Positions 35,296-44,904 of a DNA stretch of 64,000 bases are shown piece by piece; the first letter of the stretch is position 1; every line of letters starts with the position of its first letter. The translations under genes and the position numbers were made by a program. The notes beneath the pieces are model-generated. The model was not told where the DNA came from, ran no database searches, and worked only from the letters and a program-made list of their open reading frames with translations. The DNA lies in assembly GCF_033193315.1 (NCBI RefSeq), contig NZ_CP136187.1, positions 1,488,001 through 1,552,000 of the forward strand. Reading direction: 5' to 3'. Source of the DNA: Agathobaculum sp. NTUH-O15-33 (GTDB lineage: Bacteria > Bacillota > Clostridia > Oscillospirales > Butyricicoccaceae).

Positions 35296-35580
35296 AAACG
35301 CGGAGCAGGGATGACCCTGCTCCGCGTTTCAGCTTGTCAAAGAACCCTTCGCGCCGCAGCGCGTATAAAATAGGATTTTGCCGATTACGGCAAAATTCAT
35401 AAAAACCGGGAGCATGTATCTCGGTTTTTATACAAACCGACTTCAAGTGTGCCTAAAAGGCGCGCGCAGAAGCCGGAATTCTCGATCGAAATGGGGCTTT
35501 GTTTCGATCGACAGACTGTCAAAAATTGTTTTTTGACAGTCTGAAACGCGGAGCAGGGATAACCCTGCTCCGCGTTTTTT
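35296..35580. repeat. Family B repeat, full copy 2, between two near-identical terminators
   Basis: Two hairpins with the same 15-bp arms (AAACGCGGAGCAGGG; 35296-35329 and 35544-35577, loops ATGA and ATAA) flank 214 bases (35330-35543) of the same repeat as at 18298. The outer hairpins look like one terminator that was duplicated when the element arrived. The right-hand one has a T6 tail. The element ends with ACTGTCAAAAA/TTTTTTGACAGT. Confidence 0.85.
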
Positions 35581-35590
35581 GTGGTGCCGT

Positions 35591-35836
35591 TTATTGGCAG
35601 CTGAACTTCTGCTTAACAGTGCTGATCTTGTTCTGCTCCACCTGTTCGGTGGGGTACCAGCCCTTGGCGGTCATTTTGTCATAAATGACGTCCTGCATGC
35701 TCAGCGATTCGTTCAGCGCGCTGCTGAACGCCTGATGCACGTTGGCGGTGCCGGATTCGATGGTGCCGTGCATAAACAAATCGCAAACACCCTTTTCAAG
35801 CAAAAGGATGTTTTCCATCAGGTTCTTGTCGTCCAT
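35591..35836 (-). CDS. Spore coat protein (CotF-like)
   Basis: An 81-residue, mostly helical protein (MENILLLEKGVCDLFMHGTI, then ANVHQAFSSALNESLSMQDV and a short tail with KGWYPTEQVEQNKI). GWYP followed by a short C-terminal tail is typical of CotF-type coat proteins of Clostridia. It forms a pair with the gene 13 bases upstream. Expected to be made late in sporulation; I could not see a sigma-K promoter with confidence. Confidence 0.8.
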   Translation of the reverse strand: MDDKNLMENILLLEKGVCDLFMHGTIESGTANVHQAFSSALNESLSMQDVIYDKMTAKGWYPTEQVEQNKISTVKQKFSCQ

Positions 35837-35849
35837 TCGTTTTTCCTCC

Positions 35850-36023
35850 TTACAGCAGGTCGTAGAAGCTCTGGAAGAGCTGCTGGTGTTTCTGCTGCAT
35901 CAGCTCGACGCACGCCTTCAATTCCGGGTCTTGGATCTGGCTGGCGGTTTCCTTGCACTTGGTCTGAAAATACTGTTCGTGACCCAGCGCGTCCTCTACA
36001 TACAAAAGTTCTTTTGTGGTCAT
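35850..36023 (-). CDS. Small helical protein, probable second coat subunit
   Basis: 57 residues (TTKELLYVEDALGHEQYFQT, then KACVELMQQKHQQLFQ). Its two-helix ferritin-like pattern and adjacency to the CotF-like gene suggest a coat-associated partner. Three ATG codons in a row precede ACC; the third (36023) is 8 bases from GAGG and is the best start. Confidence 0.65.
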   Translation of the reverse strand: MTTKELLYVEDALGHEQYFQTKCKETASQIQDPELKACVELMQQKHQQLFQSFYDLL

Positions 36024-36073
36024 CATCATCACCTCAAAATTATTTTGCCGAGGCTGAACCAAAGTATGCATGC

Positions 36074-37276
36074 TTAATCGGAGGCTTTAAAATTATACAC
36101 CGGCTTTATCCGTTCAACGATATCCGCCGTCGGCCCGATCTGACTGATGATATCGTCCATGCGTTTGTAGGCCATGGGCGATTCGTCCAGCGTATCCGGA
36201 AGCACGCAGGTGGAATAAATACCCGCCATTTCCGCGCGGTAAACATCCATGTCGAGTTGCTGAAAGGCTTCTTTCCGGCTCATCAGGCGGCCTGCGCCGT
36301 GCGGGGCGGAGTAGTTCCATTCCTTGTTACCTAGGCCGGTACAAATCAGGCTGCCATCGCGCATGTTGATGGGAATAAGCAGCTTTTCACCCGCTTTGGC
36401 GGATACCGCGCCCTTGCGCAAGATCATGGCGTCGGTATCGATATAATTGTGGATGGTGGTAAAGGCTTCCGCGCAGGTAAGCCCCATGCCGGATAGCAAG
36501 GAATCGACCATCGCCTTGCGGTTGAGCGCGGCAAACCGCTGTATGATACGCATATCATCGATATATTCATGGAATAAACGGCCTTCAACGTAAGCCAGAT
36601 CGCGCGGCAGGTCGACCGGATGCTCTTTTTTCAGCGTTCGTATGACTTTTTCGATTTCGTGTTCGCGCCCGGCGGCTTTCATTTGGGCAATGGTACTTTC
36701 GATTTGATGGCGCGCGCCGCCCCACAGTGCGCGGCGGCCCTCGTCCTGATAAAACTTTGCCACCTCGCTGCCAAGGTGGCGGCTGCCCGAATGGACGACC
36801 AGATAAAGCGCGCCGTCCTCACCGCGATCTATTTCGATAAAATGGTTGCCTCCGCCCAGCGTGCCGATACTGCGTTGCGCGCGCGCCAAATTGACGGCAG
36901 GCGCGCAGTGCAGCGCAGTCAAGTCGATCAAATCGGCGAACGCATGGGGCGTGGCGCGAATCTCGCGGCCGCAGGGGATCGCGGCGCGGATATGCGCATC
37001 CAACCGGTCAAGATCGATCTCGCGTTCCAAAAGGCGAACAGTCTCCATACCGCAGCCGATATCCACACCGACCATGCCGGGCACGATCTTATCGGAAATA
37101 GTCATGGTCGTACCGATTGTGCAACCCATCCCGGCGTGCACATCGGGCATGATGCGGATACGGCTGTCCGCAAAAGCGGGCTGGTCGCAAACCGCGCGGA
37201 TCTGCTGCTCGGCGGTCTGGTCAAGCGCGGCGCAAAAGCACAGTGCGGTATTATAGGCGCCCTTGACAGGTATCAT
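36074..37276 (-). CDS. rtcB: RtcB-family RNA ligase
   Basis: A 400-residue protein matching RtcB, which joins 2',3'-cyclic phosphate (or 3'-phosphate) and 5'-OH RNA ends with GTP and Mn2+. DVHAGMGCTIG and GVDIGCGMETV carry metal ligands including the conserved Cys; GTLGGGNHFIEID and HSGSRHLG follow; SAPHGAGRLMSR holds the His that receives GMP. The start at 37276 is preceded by AAAGGAGA; the frame is open upstream to 37486 but without a ribosome site. No archease or RtcA is adjacent. In bacteria the role is RNA repair. Confidence 0.93.
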   Translation of the reverse strand: MIPVKGAYNTALCFCAALDQTAEQQIRAVCDQPAFADSRIRIMPDVHAGMGCTIGTTMTISDKIVPGMVGVDIGCGMETVRLLEREIDLDRLDAHIRAAIPCGREIRATPHAFADLIDLTALHCAPAVNLARAQRSIGTLGGGNHFIEIDRGEDGALYLVVHSGSRHLGSEVAKFYQDEGRRALWGGARHQIESTIAQMKAAGREHEIEKVIRTLKKEHPVDLPRDLAYVEGRLFHEYIDDMRIIQRFAALNRKAMVDSLLSGMGLTCAEAFTTIHNYIDTDAMILRKGAVSAKAGEKLLIPINMRDGSLICTGLGNKEWNYSAPHGAGRLMSRKEAFQQLDMDVYRAEMAGIYSTCVLPDTLDESPMAYKRMDDIISQIGPTADIVERIKPVYNFKASD

Positions 37277-37910
37277 AAAAATCTCCTTTCTTTGGCGCGC
37301 GTCAGGCGGCGATCTCAGCATATCGCCCGCTTGCAGCACCGATAGCAGGTATGCGTAGGGCGACAGGTCGCCGCGGGTCAACGGAAAAAAGATGCGCGGG
37401 AGTGCAGACCGTAACCAGCGAATGCCCTGATTGTTATGCGTGACGGTCTGCTGTCGGCTTCGGCTGCTCACATTCCCAAGTACCACGAGCGGGAGATGAT
37501 AACCATTTTGCGCAAAAAGCTATTTTGCATACGTGAAATTGGAAGGCCTTGCATCTGCCGTGCGGCGATCGAACTCCCAATCGGGAATGGTGTATAGGGA
37601 GCCGGAAAGTATCTCACGCGGTATGCGTTTTTTATCTGGATTTGCAAAAGCTGTATACAGAAAATTCCCGCATATAATCGCGGATGCGTTAAAATCGCTT
37701 AATCAGCTCACGGTACACAGTATGTTACTGCCTCCCATTTTATTTTTGGACAACCAGCAACCTATTTGTTCAAGTCGCCAGCATTTGAACAGGAATGACG
37801 GAGAAATCCTTGCCACGGCTTGCCCCTCTGATGGTCATCGTCAGGGGCAGAGATAGGTGATGAAACGGCCTGTTGTCACAAAATAAACGACAAAAGGCCT
37901 TACACAACTT
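37277..37910. other. Gap between rtcB and the CRISPR array
   Basis: No clear gene. A frame of 53 codons (ATG 37436 to TAG 37597; includes AAHIPKYHEREMITILRKK) may be a fragment of a lost gene; I do not recognise it. Hairpins at 37827-37855 (GCCCCT...AGGGGC) and 37867-37900 lie just beyond the old end of the array. Confidence 0.4.
37867..37900 (-). terminator. Hairpin at the trailer end of the CRISPR array
   Basis: GGCCTGTTGTC with GACAAAAGGCC (one mismatch) directly beyond the last, degenerate repeat in the direction of array transcription. T-tract weak; it may end the pre-crRNA. Confidence 0.45.
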
Positions 37911-40900
37911 GAGTCAATCCGCGCTCCCGCGGAGGGAGCGACAGAGACCGCAATGCCCTTGCCGATCGCATCGAGATTTCAATCCACGCTCCCGTGGAGG
38001 GAGCGACATCGGCCGCGATCTTAAAGGTCTTGTTGCTGCCGATTTCAATCCACGCTCCCGCGGAGGGAGCGACAAGGGCGGTACGTTGTGACCGCCGAAA
38101 CATTGGCATTTCAATCCACGCTCCCGCGGAGGGAGCGACGCGCAACCTGCCGCACCACGATCCGGCGAAATGGATTTCAATCCACGCTTCCGCGGAGGGA
38201 GCGACTTGGGATTTGGATGACGTTCAAGAACTGAAAGGCATTTCAATCCACGCTCCCGCGGAGGGAGCGACATCGGCCGCGATCTTAAAGGTCTTGTTGC
38301 TGCCGATTTCAATCCACGCTCCCGCGGAGGGAGCGACAATGTAATCACAACAAAGGAACACGGACAAAACATTTCAATCCACGCTCCCGCGGAGGGAGCG
38401 ACGGTGCGGGAATGGCAGATGAATGGGAATGGATGTGGGATTTCAATCCACGCTCCCGCGGAGGGAGCGACGAAAAGCGCAAGGCGTTAGAAGATGTATA
38501 TGGCATTTCAATCCACGCTCCCGCGGAGGGAGCGACCGGAGAACAGGCTTGTTTTCATGGCAAAGTTTGATATTTCAATCCACGCTCCCGCGGAGGGAGC
38601 GACGGCGGGCGTTGCTCCCGCAAGACATGGGAAACCCAATTTCAATCCACGCTCCCGCGGAGGGAGCGACGCAATGGGTAGAAGGTTGGGAGGGAAAAGG
38701 TACATATTTCAATCCACGCTCCCGCGGGAGGGAGCGACGGGAAGGCGGTAATACTGGCATTTGGGACTGGTTGATTTCAATCCACGCTCCCGCGGAGGGA
38801 GCGACGCCGCCGATCTCGCGCAGATCGGATGAATTGGCAATTTCAATCCACGCTCCCGCGGAGGGAGCGACGCCTGTGCTACTGGGGCATGAACCAGACT
38901 ACAAAAATTTCAATCCACGCTCCCGCGGAGGGAGCGACGGTGAACAGCCATGGCAAAAAAAACAAATAGAGGTAATTTCAATCCACGCTCCCGCGGAGGG
39001 AGCGACGTGATCGCAAACTTTCCGCTTGCGCTGCAGCCGATTTCCATCCACGCTCCCGCGGAGGGAGCGACATTTAAAACTTGGCGGTACATGGCTATGC
39101 GTAGGGATTTCAATCCACGCTCCCGCGGAGGGAGCGACGTTGCAACCCCGATACCGTCGATGCCGTCCCCCGGATTTCAATCCACGCTCCCGCGGAGGGA
39201 GCGACACGGGTTCATTATTCAATTTTGCTTGATGGAAAATATTTCAATCCACGCTCCCGCGGAGGGAGCGACCGCGGATGTGCTGCATAATAACGCCAAT
39301 CTCTTATTTCAATCCACGCTCCTGCGGAGGGAGCGACTCGTGCACATCATTTCAGCCCAGTCCGCTGTATCATTTCAATCCACGCTCCCGCGGAGGGAGC
39401 GACGCCCGGACGCACTGACGGCTGCCAGCGCTGCATTATTTCAATCCACGCTCCTGCGGAGGGAGCGACATGCACGGCCTGCGCAAAGCAGCGGGCGAGA
39501 CCAATTTCAATCCACGCTCCCGCGGAGGGAGCGACTGGACAAAGCGGCAGATCGAACGCATCATAGGCATTTCAATCCACGCTCCCGCGGAGGGAGCGAC
39601 GTGTAATAATTACACACTATTTGCTATAATAAATCAAATTTCAATCCACGCTCCCGCGGAGGGAGCGACCGAGAATGCTACCGCCTCCGCGACGATGGAC
39701 GGATTTCAATCCACGCTCCCGCGGAGGGAGCGACCGCCGCGAACGAGAGCGGGAAACAGTATTTAATCATTTCAATCCACGCTCCCGCGGAGGGAGCGAC
39801 GCTTCATCGTCGCCAACAAGGACTATTGCGACTTGATTTCAATCCACGCTCCCGCGGAGGGAGCGACCACGGGTAAGATGGCAGACCTTATGGAAATGTC
39901 ATTTCAATCCACGCTCCCGCGGAGGGAGCGACGCCGCCAGAGGGTTCCATCGTTTTTGTACAGAGTTATTTCAATCCACGCTCCCGCGGAGGGAGCGACG
40001 TTTCCTTATAAGCTAAACGAAACCAAAATCCACATTTCAATCCACGCTCCCGCGGAGGGAGCGACGATATTCGGACAAGACTTGCGCATCGTGTTCTGGA
40101 TTTCAATCCACGCTCCCGCGGAGGGAGCGACCCAGCGGTCGCGCCAGTTTACCGGAAAATAGATATTTCAATCCACGCTCCCGCGGAGGGAGCGACTATT
40201 TCTATTGCCTTTTCAAGATGTTCCATAGAAATTTCAATCCACGCTCCCGCGGAGGGAGCGACTATGGGCACGGATTTTATGCGAAATACCGATCCGATTT
40301 CAATCCACGCTCCCGCGGAGGGAGCGACAGAATGCAGATGGGAAAACCAAGACACGATACGATTTCAATCCACGCTCCCGCGGAGGGAGCGACCCGAGAT
40401 CATCCGAATTGCAATATGCAGCAACAATTTCAATCCACGCTCCCGCGGAGGGAGCGACGGTAATAAGATGTTTCAGCCAGCCAAGCCAAGTATATTTCAA
40501 TCCACGCTCCCGCGGAGGGAGCGACGCGATATCGGATTTCATTTGTAATTTTACGATGATTTCAATCCACGCTCCCGCGGAGGGAGCGACTTTGCACCCT
40601 CCGTTGATGTAATTCTAGCATCATATTTCAATCCACGCTCCCGCGGAGGGAGCGACGCGGTGATCTAGTTTATCCATCTGACGATTATAATTTCAATCCA
40701 CGCTCCCGCGGAGGGAGCGACGGGGGCCTATGCCCTACCCTGCAAGCACAAAAAAATTTCAATCCACGCTCCCGCGGAGGGAGCGACTGATTGGTGCAGG
40801 TATTACTTTCGGGGCTGTTGATTTCAATCCACGCTCCCGCGGAGGGAGCGACAGGAGCGCCGCAAGCGGCACGAATCCAAGGAGGGAATTTCAATCCACG

Positions 40901-41910
40901 CTCCCGCGGAGGGAGCGACTGGGGTGATATATGTCGCACGAAGATGCTTCGGATTTCAATCCACGCTCCCGCGGAGGGAGCGACCCTATTCCGCGCGATC
41001 GTGTGCAGTTGCGCAAAGACATTTCAATCCACGCTCCCGCGGAGGGAGCGACATAAACTTGTTAGGAATAATGACGTGTTGGGTAATTTCAATCCACGCT
41101 CCCGCGGAGGGAGCGACTTTGTGCGCTTCGATCGGATTGCTATCCGTATGATTTCAATCCACGCTCCCGCGGAGGGAGCGACTCATTCCCCGGATTATCA
41201 ACAACTTTATTTAGCAAATTTCAATCCACGCTCCCGCGGAGGGAGCGACGTTTTACACCTCCCTGCCCTCACCATCCCTTAAAAATTTCAATCCACGCTC
41301 CCGCGGAGGGAGCGACCTTGGTTGGCGATTATCAAGCGGACGATGGGGTTCATTTCAATCCACGCTCCCGCGGAGGGAGCGACAGAAAGTAAAGTGTAAC
41401 GGATAACTGGATTTAATAATTTCAATCCACGCTCCCGCGGAGGGAGCGACATCTTATCTTGATCGCAAAAAGCGTAAAAAAATAATTTCAATCCACGCTC
41501 CCGCGGAGGGAGCGACTGTGGCATCCGCTGGCGACGGCGCAGACACACAAATTTCAATCCACGCTCCCGCGGAGGGAGCGACACAATCGAACTGGCTCAA
41601 CGACGACGGCTGTAAATTTCAATCCACGCTCCCGCGGAGGGAGCGACGGTGTCGTCACACTCAATATAGGCGACCCGGGGATTTCAATCCACGCTCCCGC
41701 GGAGGGAGCGACGGGCATTCTGCCCGACCAAATTGACAACGCAGGCAATTTCAATCCACGCTCCCGCGGAGGGAGCGACCACGGACGGTTACCGGCGGAT
41801 ATTGGACCACTTTATTTCAATCCACGCTCCCGCGGAGGGAGCGACCCGATGATCCCGCCGACCTGCACGCATCAGGAAATTTCAATCCACGCTCCCGCGG
41901 AGGGAGCGAC
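37911..41910 (-). CRISPR. Type I-C CRISPR array, 61 repeats and 60 spacers
   Basis: I counted 61 copies of a 32-base repeat, ending on the plus strand at 37942, 38007, 38073 and so on to 41910; period averages 66.1, so spacers average about 34 bases. On the transcribed minus strand the repeat starts GTCGCTCCCTCCGCGGG and ends GTGGATTGAAAT, the type I-C pattern whose last 11 bases become the crRNA 5' handle. The first repeat on the left (37911-37942, GAGTCAATCCGCG) is degenerate, marking the leader-distal end. Variants: CCCGTGG (37979-), CTTCCGCGG (ends 38205), TTTCCATCC (ends 39071), CTCCTGCGG (ends 39337 and 39469) and one with an extra G (ends 38738). Two spacers, 38008-38041 and 38272-38305, are identical. 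Confidence 0.98.
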
Positions 41911-42082
41911 GGCAAAAACGTACAAAATTATCTGCCGTTTTTGTCATAAATGCTGTTATTGACTTCCCGGAGCAAAAACTTTGCTACAAAAACAGCGGTG
42001 GGAAGAGGGGGAAACCTCTGTGCAGGGGCTTGAAACGGTGCGAACCCACCGGATAATTCGTGTGCACTACCGCTTCGCACCA
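41911..42082 (-). promoter_or_regulatory. CRISPR leader
   Basis: About 170 AT-rich bases between cas2 and the first (newest) repeat, read leftward. It contains several AAAAAC/GTTTTT tracts and a GGTGCGAA/TTCGCACC stem (42037-42044 with 42074-42081) immediately after the cas2 stop, which may limit readthrough from the cas operon. Assigned as leader by position and repeat orientation. Confidence 0.75.
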
Positions 42083-42373
42083 CTATAGCAGGAGTGTATC
42101 TTCTGGCAGATAGGTTTCCTTGCAGCCAAAGTGTTCTATTTTGTTTTCATACCGTTTGCCTAGATAATAGAAGCGGAGACTGTCCTTTTCCGGATCCATA
42201 ATACTGCACAGCTTTGCCTGTAAACTGCGGCACTGCGCGGGGTCCAGCAGACACTCGAAAACAGAGCACTGTACCCGCTGCCCGTAATTCACGCACTGCT
42301 TTGCAATCTGCCGCAGGCGTTTTCTGCCTGCGGCATCCTCCGTGTTGACGTCATACGTGATTAAAACCAGCAT
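42083..42373 (-). CDS. cas2: CRISPR-associated endonuclease Cas2
   Basis: A 96-residue protein starting MLVLITYDVNTEDAAGRKRL, the Cas2 ferredoxin fold with the conserved first-strand Asp, and CSVFECLLDPAQ in the second half. It bridges Cas1 dimers for spacer insertion. It lies 6 bases after cas1 and is the last cas gene before the leader. Confidence 0.96.
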   Translation of the reverse strand: MLVLITYDVNTEDAAGRKRLRQIAKQCVNYGQRVQCSVFECLLDPAQCRSLQAKLCSIMDPEKDSLRFYYLGKRYENKIEHFGCKETYLPEDTLLL

Positions 42374-42379
42374 AGACCC

Positions 42380-43411
42380 TCACTTCCACAAAAACGGCGG
42401 ATACGCATCCAGATCGCCGCGCAGATAGCGGGCGAGCAGCAGCGCCTGTATATAGGGCACGATGCCCCATTGCAGCTTTTCCTTCAAGTAGGGGTGTTTC
42501 AGCGTATCCTTTTTCTTTTCCTGCCAGCTTTTGAGGAACGTTCTTCTAGCGGCGTCTGTCAACATTACGGCGCCGCTTTCGCGCGTCTCAAAATCCTCCG
42601 GCCCCACCATGCGGTTATTGATCAGCGTGAGTACAAAGCGGTCGGCCATGCAGGGGCGCAGCTCCTCCATTAAGTCCAGCGCAAGGGAGGTTCTGCCCGG
42701 CCTATCTCGATGGAGAAATCCAACATATGCGTCTAGCCCAACGCTTTCCAGCGCCGAGGCACAGTCATGAGCAAGAAGGCTATACGCAAACGAAAGCATG
42801 GCGTTGACCGGATCGAGCGGCGGCCGGCGATTACGGCAGCGAAAATAAAAGGTTTGCTTATCCTGTAGGATCATATCGTCGAAAACACCGAAGTACGCGG
42901 TGGCGCCCGTTCCCTCCGAGCCGCGCAGACTGTCCAGAGAGATCTCATCAGCTACGAGAGGGAGCAGTTCTTTTATCCTTTCGGACGCGCCTTTCAGTTT
43001 GGCTTCGTCTAGCCGCAGGCCATGGTCGCGCCGGGTGCGTTCGATACTCCAACGCGTATTGTAAAGCTTGCCAAAGATCATCGTTCGTGCAATACGGCAG
43101 CTTTGCATAGGATCATCCGCCGCCCGATATTGCGCACGGCGCAGAAGCACATTGCCGCTGCTTTCTCCGCAGACTCGAGCCAGAAACCGCCCTCTGGGTG
43201 TGCAGAGCGCGAATCCGATCTCGCGTTCTGCACACGCGCCCATGAGGGCGGGGGACGCGCCGGCATAGGAAAATGATACGATATTGCATAGCGTATGAAG
43301 CGGATACCGTGCAACAATTTGTTTTTCACGGTTGGCCACCACATTTTCTCCGTCCAGAGAAAGATAGATATCCTCCGAAGTAACAAAAAGCGTGTTGAGT
43401 AAATGCTTCAT
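42380..43411 (-). CDS. cas1: CRISPR-associated integrase Cas1 (type I-C)
   Basis: A 343-residue protein starting KHLLNTLFVTSEDIYLSLDG. The metal-binding Glu lies in RGSEGTGATAYFGVF, the His in SLLAHDCASALESVGLD and the Asp in LALDLMEELRP. Length and start are those of the I-C subfamily. Its ATG overlaps the cas4 stop as ATGA. Confidence 0.96.
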   Translation of the reverse strand: MKHLLNTLFVTSEDIYLSLDGENVVANREKQIVARYPLHTLCNIVSFSYAGASPALMGACAEREIGFALCTPRGRFLARVCGESSGNVLLRRAQYRAADDPMQSCRIARTMIFGKLYNTRWSIERTRRDHGLRLDEAKLKGASERIKELLPLVADEISLDSLRGSEGTGATAYFGVFDDMILQDKQTFYFRCRNRRPPLDPVNAMLSFAYSLLAHDCASALESVGLDAYVGFLHRDRPGRTSLALDLMEELRPCMADRFVLTLINNRMVGPEDFETRESGAVMLTDAARRTFLKSWQEKKKDTLKHPYLKEKLQWGIVPYIQALLLARYLRGDLDAYPPFLWK

Positions 43412-44071
43412 GGCTCATCCTCCATCGCTTCGGCAAGGTAATCCGCGACAGGCTTTATACGGAGCAGCCCCGGCAGGCACAGCTCTTTCAGGGAGCAGGC
43501 GCCGCAGGCCTTTGTCGGTTTGACCTTGGGCGTGTAACCGCGCTGATACAGCTGGTGCATCTCTTCCAACTGACCGCGCACGGACTGGCGAAGCTCTTCC
43601 GTGAAAGAAACCGTAACGCGGCGCCGGGTTTCTCCAAAGTAGAGCGCACCCTCCGGGATGGAGCAGCACAGCATTTCCTCCAAACACATCGCCTGCCCGC
43701 AAAGCTGTAGTGAGTCGCCGCTGCGCTCGCTCGGCGCGCCGCGCTTATACTCCACGGGATACGGCTGCCAGAGACCGTCCCGCCCGTGCAGCGGAACGCC
43801 TTCGTCGCCGCGGTGAAATTCCACGACGTCGCACTCGCCGGATACGCCCAGCGTTGCGGAAAATACGTTCATACCGCGCGTGATCAACAGGTCGCCGCGG
43901 CTTTCGTGAAAGCCCTTATCGTGGGCGTTGCGGTGCATCAGCGAACCGTCCACGGTGCGGTAATTTTTCCGCCCACTGGTGCTCAATATGAATGAGCGCC
44001 CAGCGCCTGCGGCAAAACTTGAAATGCTGGAGCCCGGACAATAGGAGGAAATCCTCCTCTTTATAGTCCAT
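43408..44071 (-). CDS. cas4: CRISPR-associated exonuclease Cas4, single-base frameshift
   Basis: The gene starts at ATG 44071 inside the end of cas7 and reads MDYKEEDFLLLSGLQHFKFC then RRRWALIHIEHQWAE, a normal Cas4 start with the first cluster Cys. At a run of five Ts (43964-43968, plus strand) the frame is lost; with four, it goes on NYRTVDGSLMHRNAHD through GECDVVEF, YPVEYKRG and CGACSLKELC to the stop at 43408, giving 220 residues, the usual size. All RecB-nuclease and iron-sulfur residues are then present. Cas4 trims prespacers and helps select PAMs. If the shift is real, adaptation would be impaired while interference would not. Confidence 0.85.
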
Positions 44072-44903
44072 CTATGATCTCGCAATGCAGACCGGGCAGC
44101 TCGTCCAGCCGGATATCGTAATCCTCTACGCGGGAGGGAACGGCCACGTCGGGCTTCAGGTCGGCGTGCACCAGTTCGTGCACCTTGGCCGAGGAATACT
44201 GGCCGGAGGGACAGTTGTGCTCCCACCAGTAGAGCTTCACGACCTCCATCGAGCCTTCGGGACGGGCGGAGGAAGCATCGTTTTCAAACAGGGTACGCAG
44301 GCATTCCTTGACGGTTTGCGCATCCTCCTCGCTAAAGCCGGTCTTTTCGGCGAGTTGTACATTGATCGCGCCCTTGATTTTGTACAGGCCGAAGCGGACG
44401 AAGTGCTTGGAACCCATGGTGTCGGAACTGCGCTTTTCGCCGGGTTCGCCGTTGACGCTCTTGGTGATCTGCAGCGACCGCACCTCGACAGGGGAGAAGC
44501 TGATTGCCTGATGGATGGACACCGGCCCGCGCACGCCGACGGAAACACCGCTTTTATCCGCCTTGAACGCGAACACTTGGCCAAAGCTTCTGACATCCAG
44601 CCACTTTTCACAGGCGATACGAGCGTATTCGTCCCGATCCTTGACTTTGCCGACTGCTGCGGAGGCGCGCTCGCTTAGGCTCTTATAAGTATCCTTGCAT
44701 CGGTCGTCCGACTGGACGAAGATATCCTTGCCCAGATCCTGCATTCGGTTGCGGATCTTACGCTTGATGCATACGTCCGAAATTTCGCCGTAGCCCTCGT
44801 AATCCGAACGGGGGCGGTTGCCGTTCAGCGGGTCGCCGTTGGAGTTGGCCATGGTCACGCTGACCAGCGCTACAAAATCGATCTTATGCTGCAAATTGCT
44901 CAT
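44061..44903 (-). CDS. cas7: CRISPR-associated backbone protein Cas7c (Csd2)
   Basis: A 280-residue protein starting LQHKIDFVALVSVTMANSNG with DPLNGNRPRSDYEGYGEISD, the Cas7/Csd2 RRM-fold marks, and GVRGPVSIHQAISFSPVEVR. Several copies coat the crRNA in Cascade. It begins 1 base after the cas8c stop and overlaps cas4 by 11 bases. Confidence 0.96.
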   Translation of the reverse strand: MSNLQHKIDFVALVSVTMANSNGDPLNGNRPRSDYEGYGEISDVCIKRKIRNRMQDLGKDIFVQSDDRCKDTYKSLSERASAAVGKVKDRDEYARIACEKWLDVRSFGQVFAFKADKSGVSVGVRGPVSIHQAISFSPVEVRSLQITKSVNGEPGEKRSSDTMGSKHFVRFGLYKIKGAINVQLAEKTGFSEEDAQTVKECLRTLFENDASSARPEGSMEVVKLYWWEHNCPSGQYSSAKVHELVHADLKPDVAVPSRVEDYDIRLDELPGLHCEIIDGL

Positions 44904-44904
44904 G

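Noticed and set aside
37277..37486. 70-codon N-terminal extension of RtcB
   Set aside because: AAAGGAGA lies directly before ATG 37276, and RtcB proteins start at this point. A faint likeness of DLSPYAYLLSVLQ to transposase ends was not enough to call a remnant.
37900..41754. Repetitive short proteins with SLPPRERGLK or ISIHAPAEGAT repeats
   Set aside because: Translations of the CRISPR repeats, not genes.
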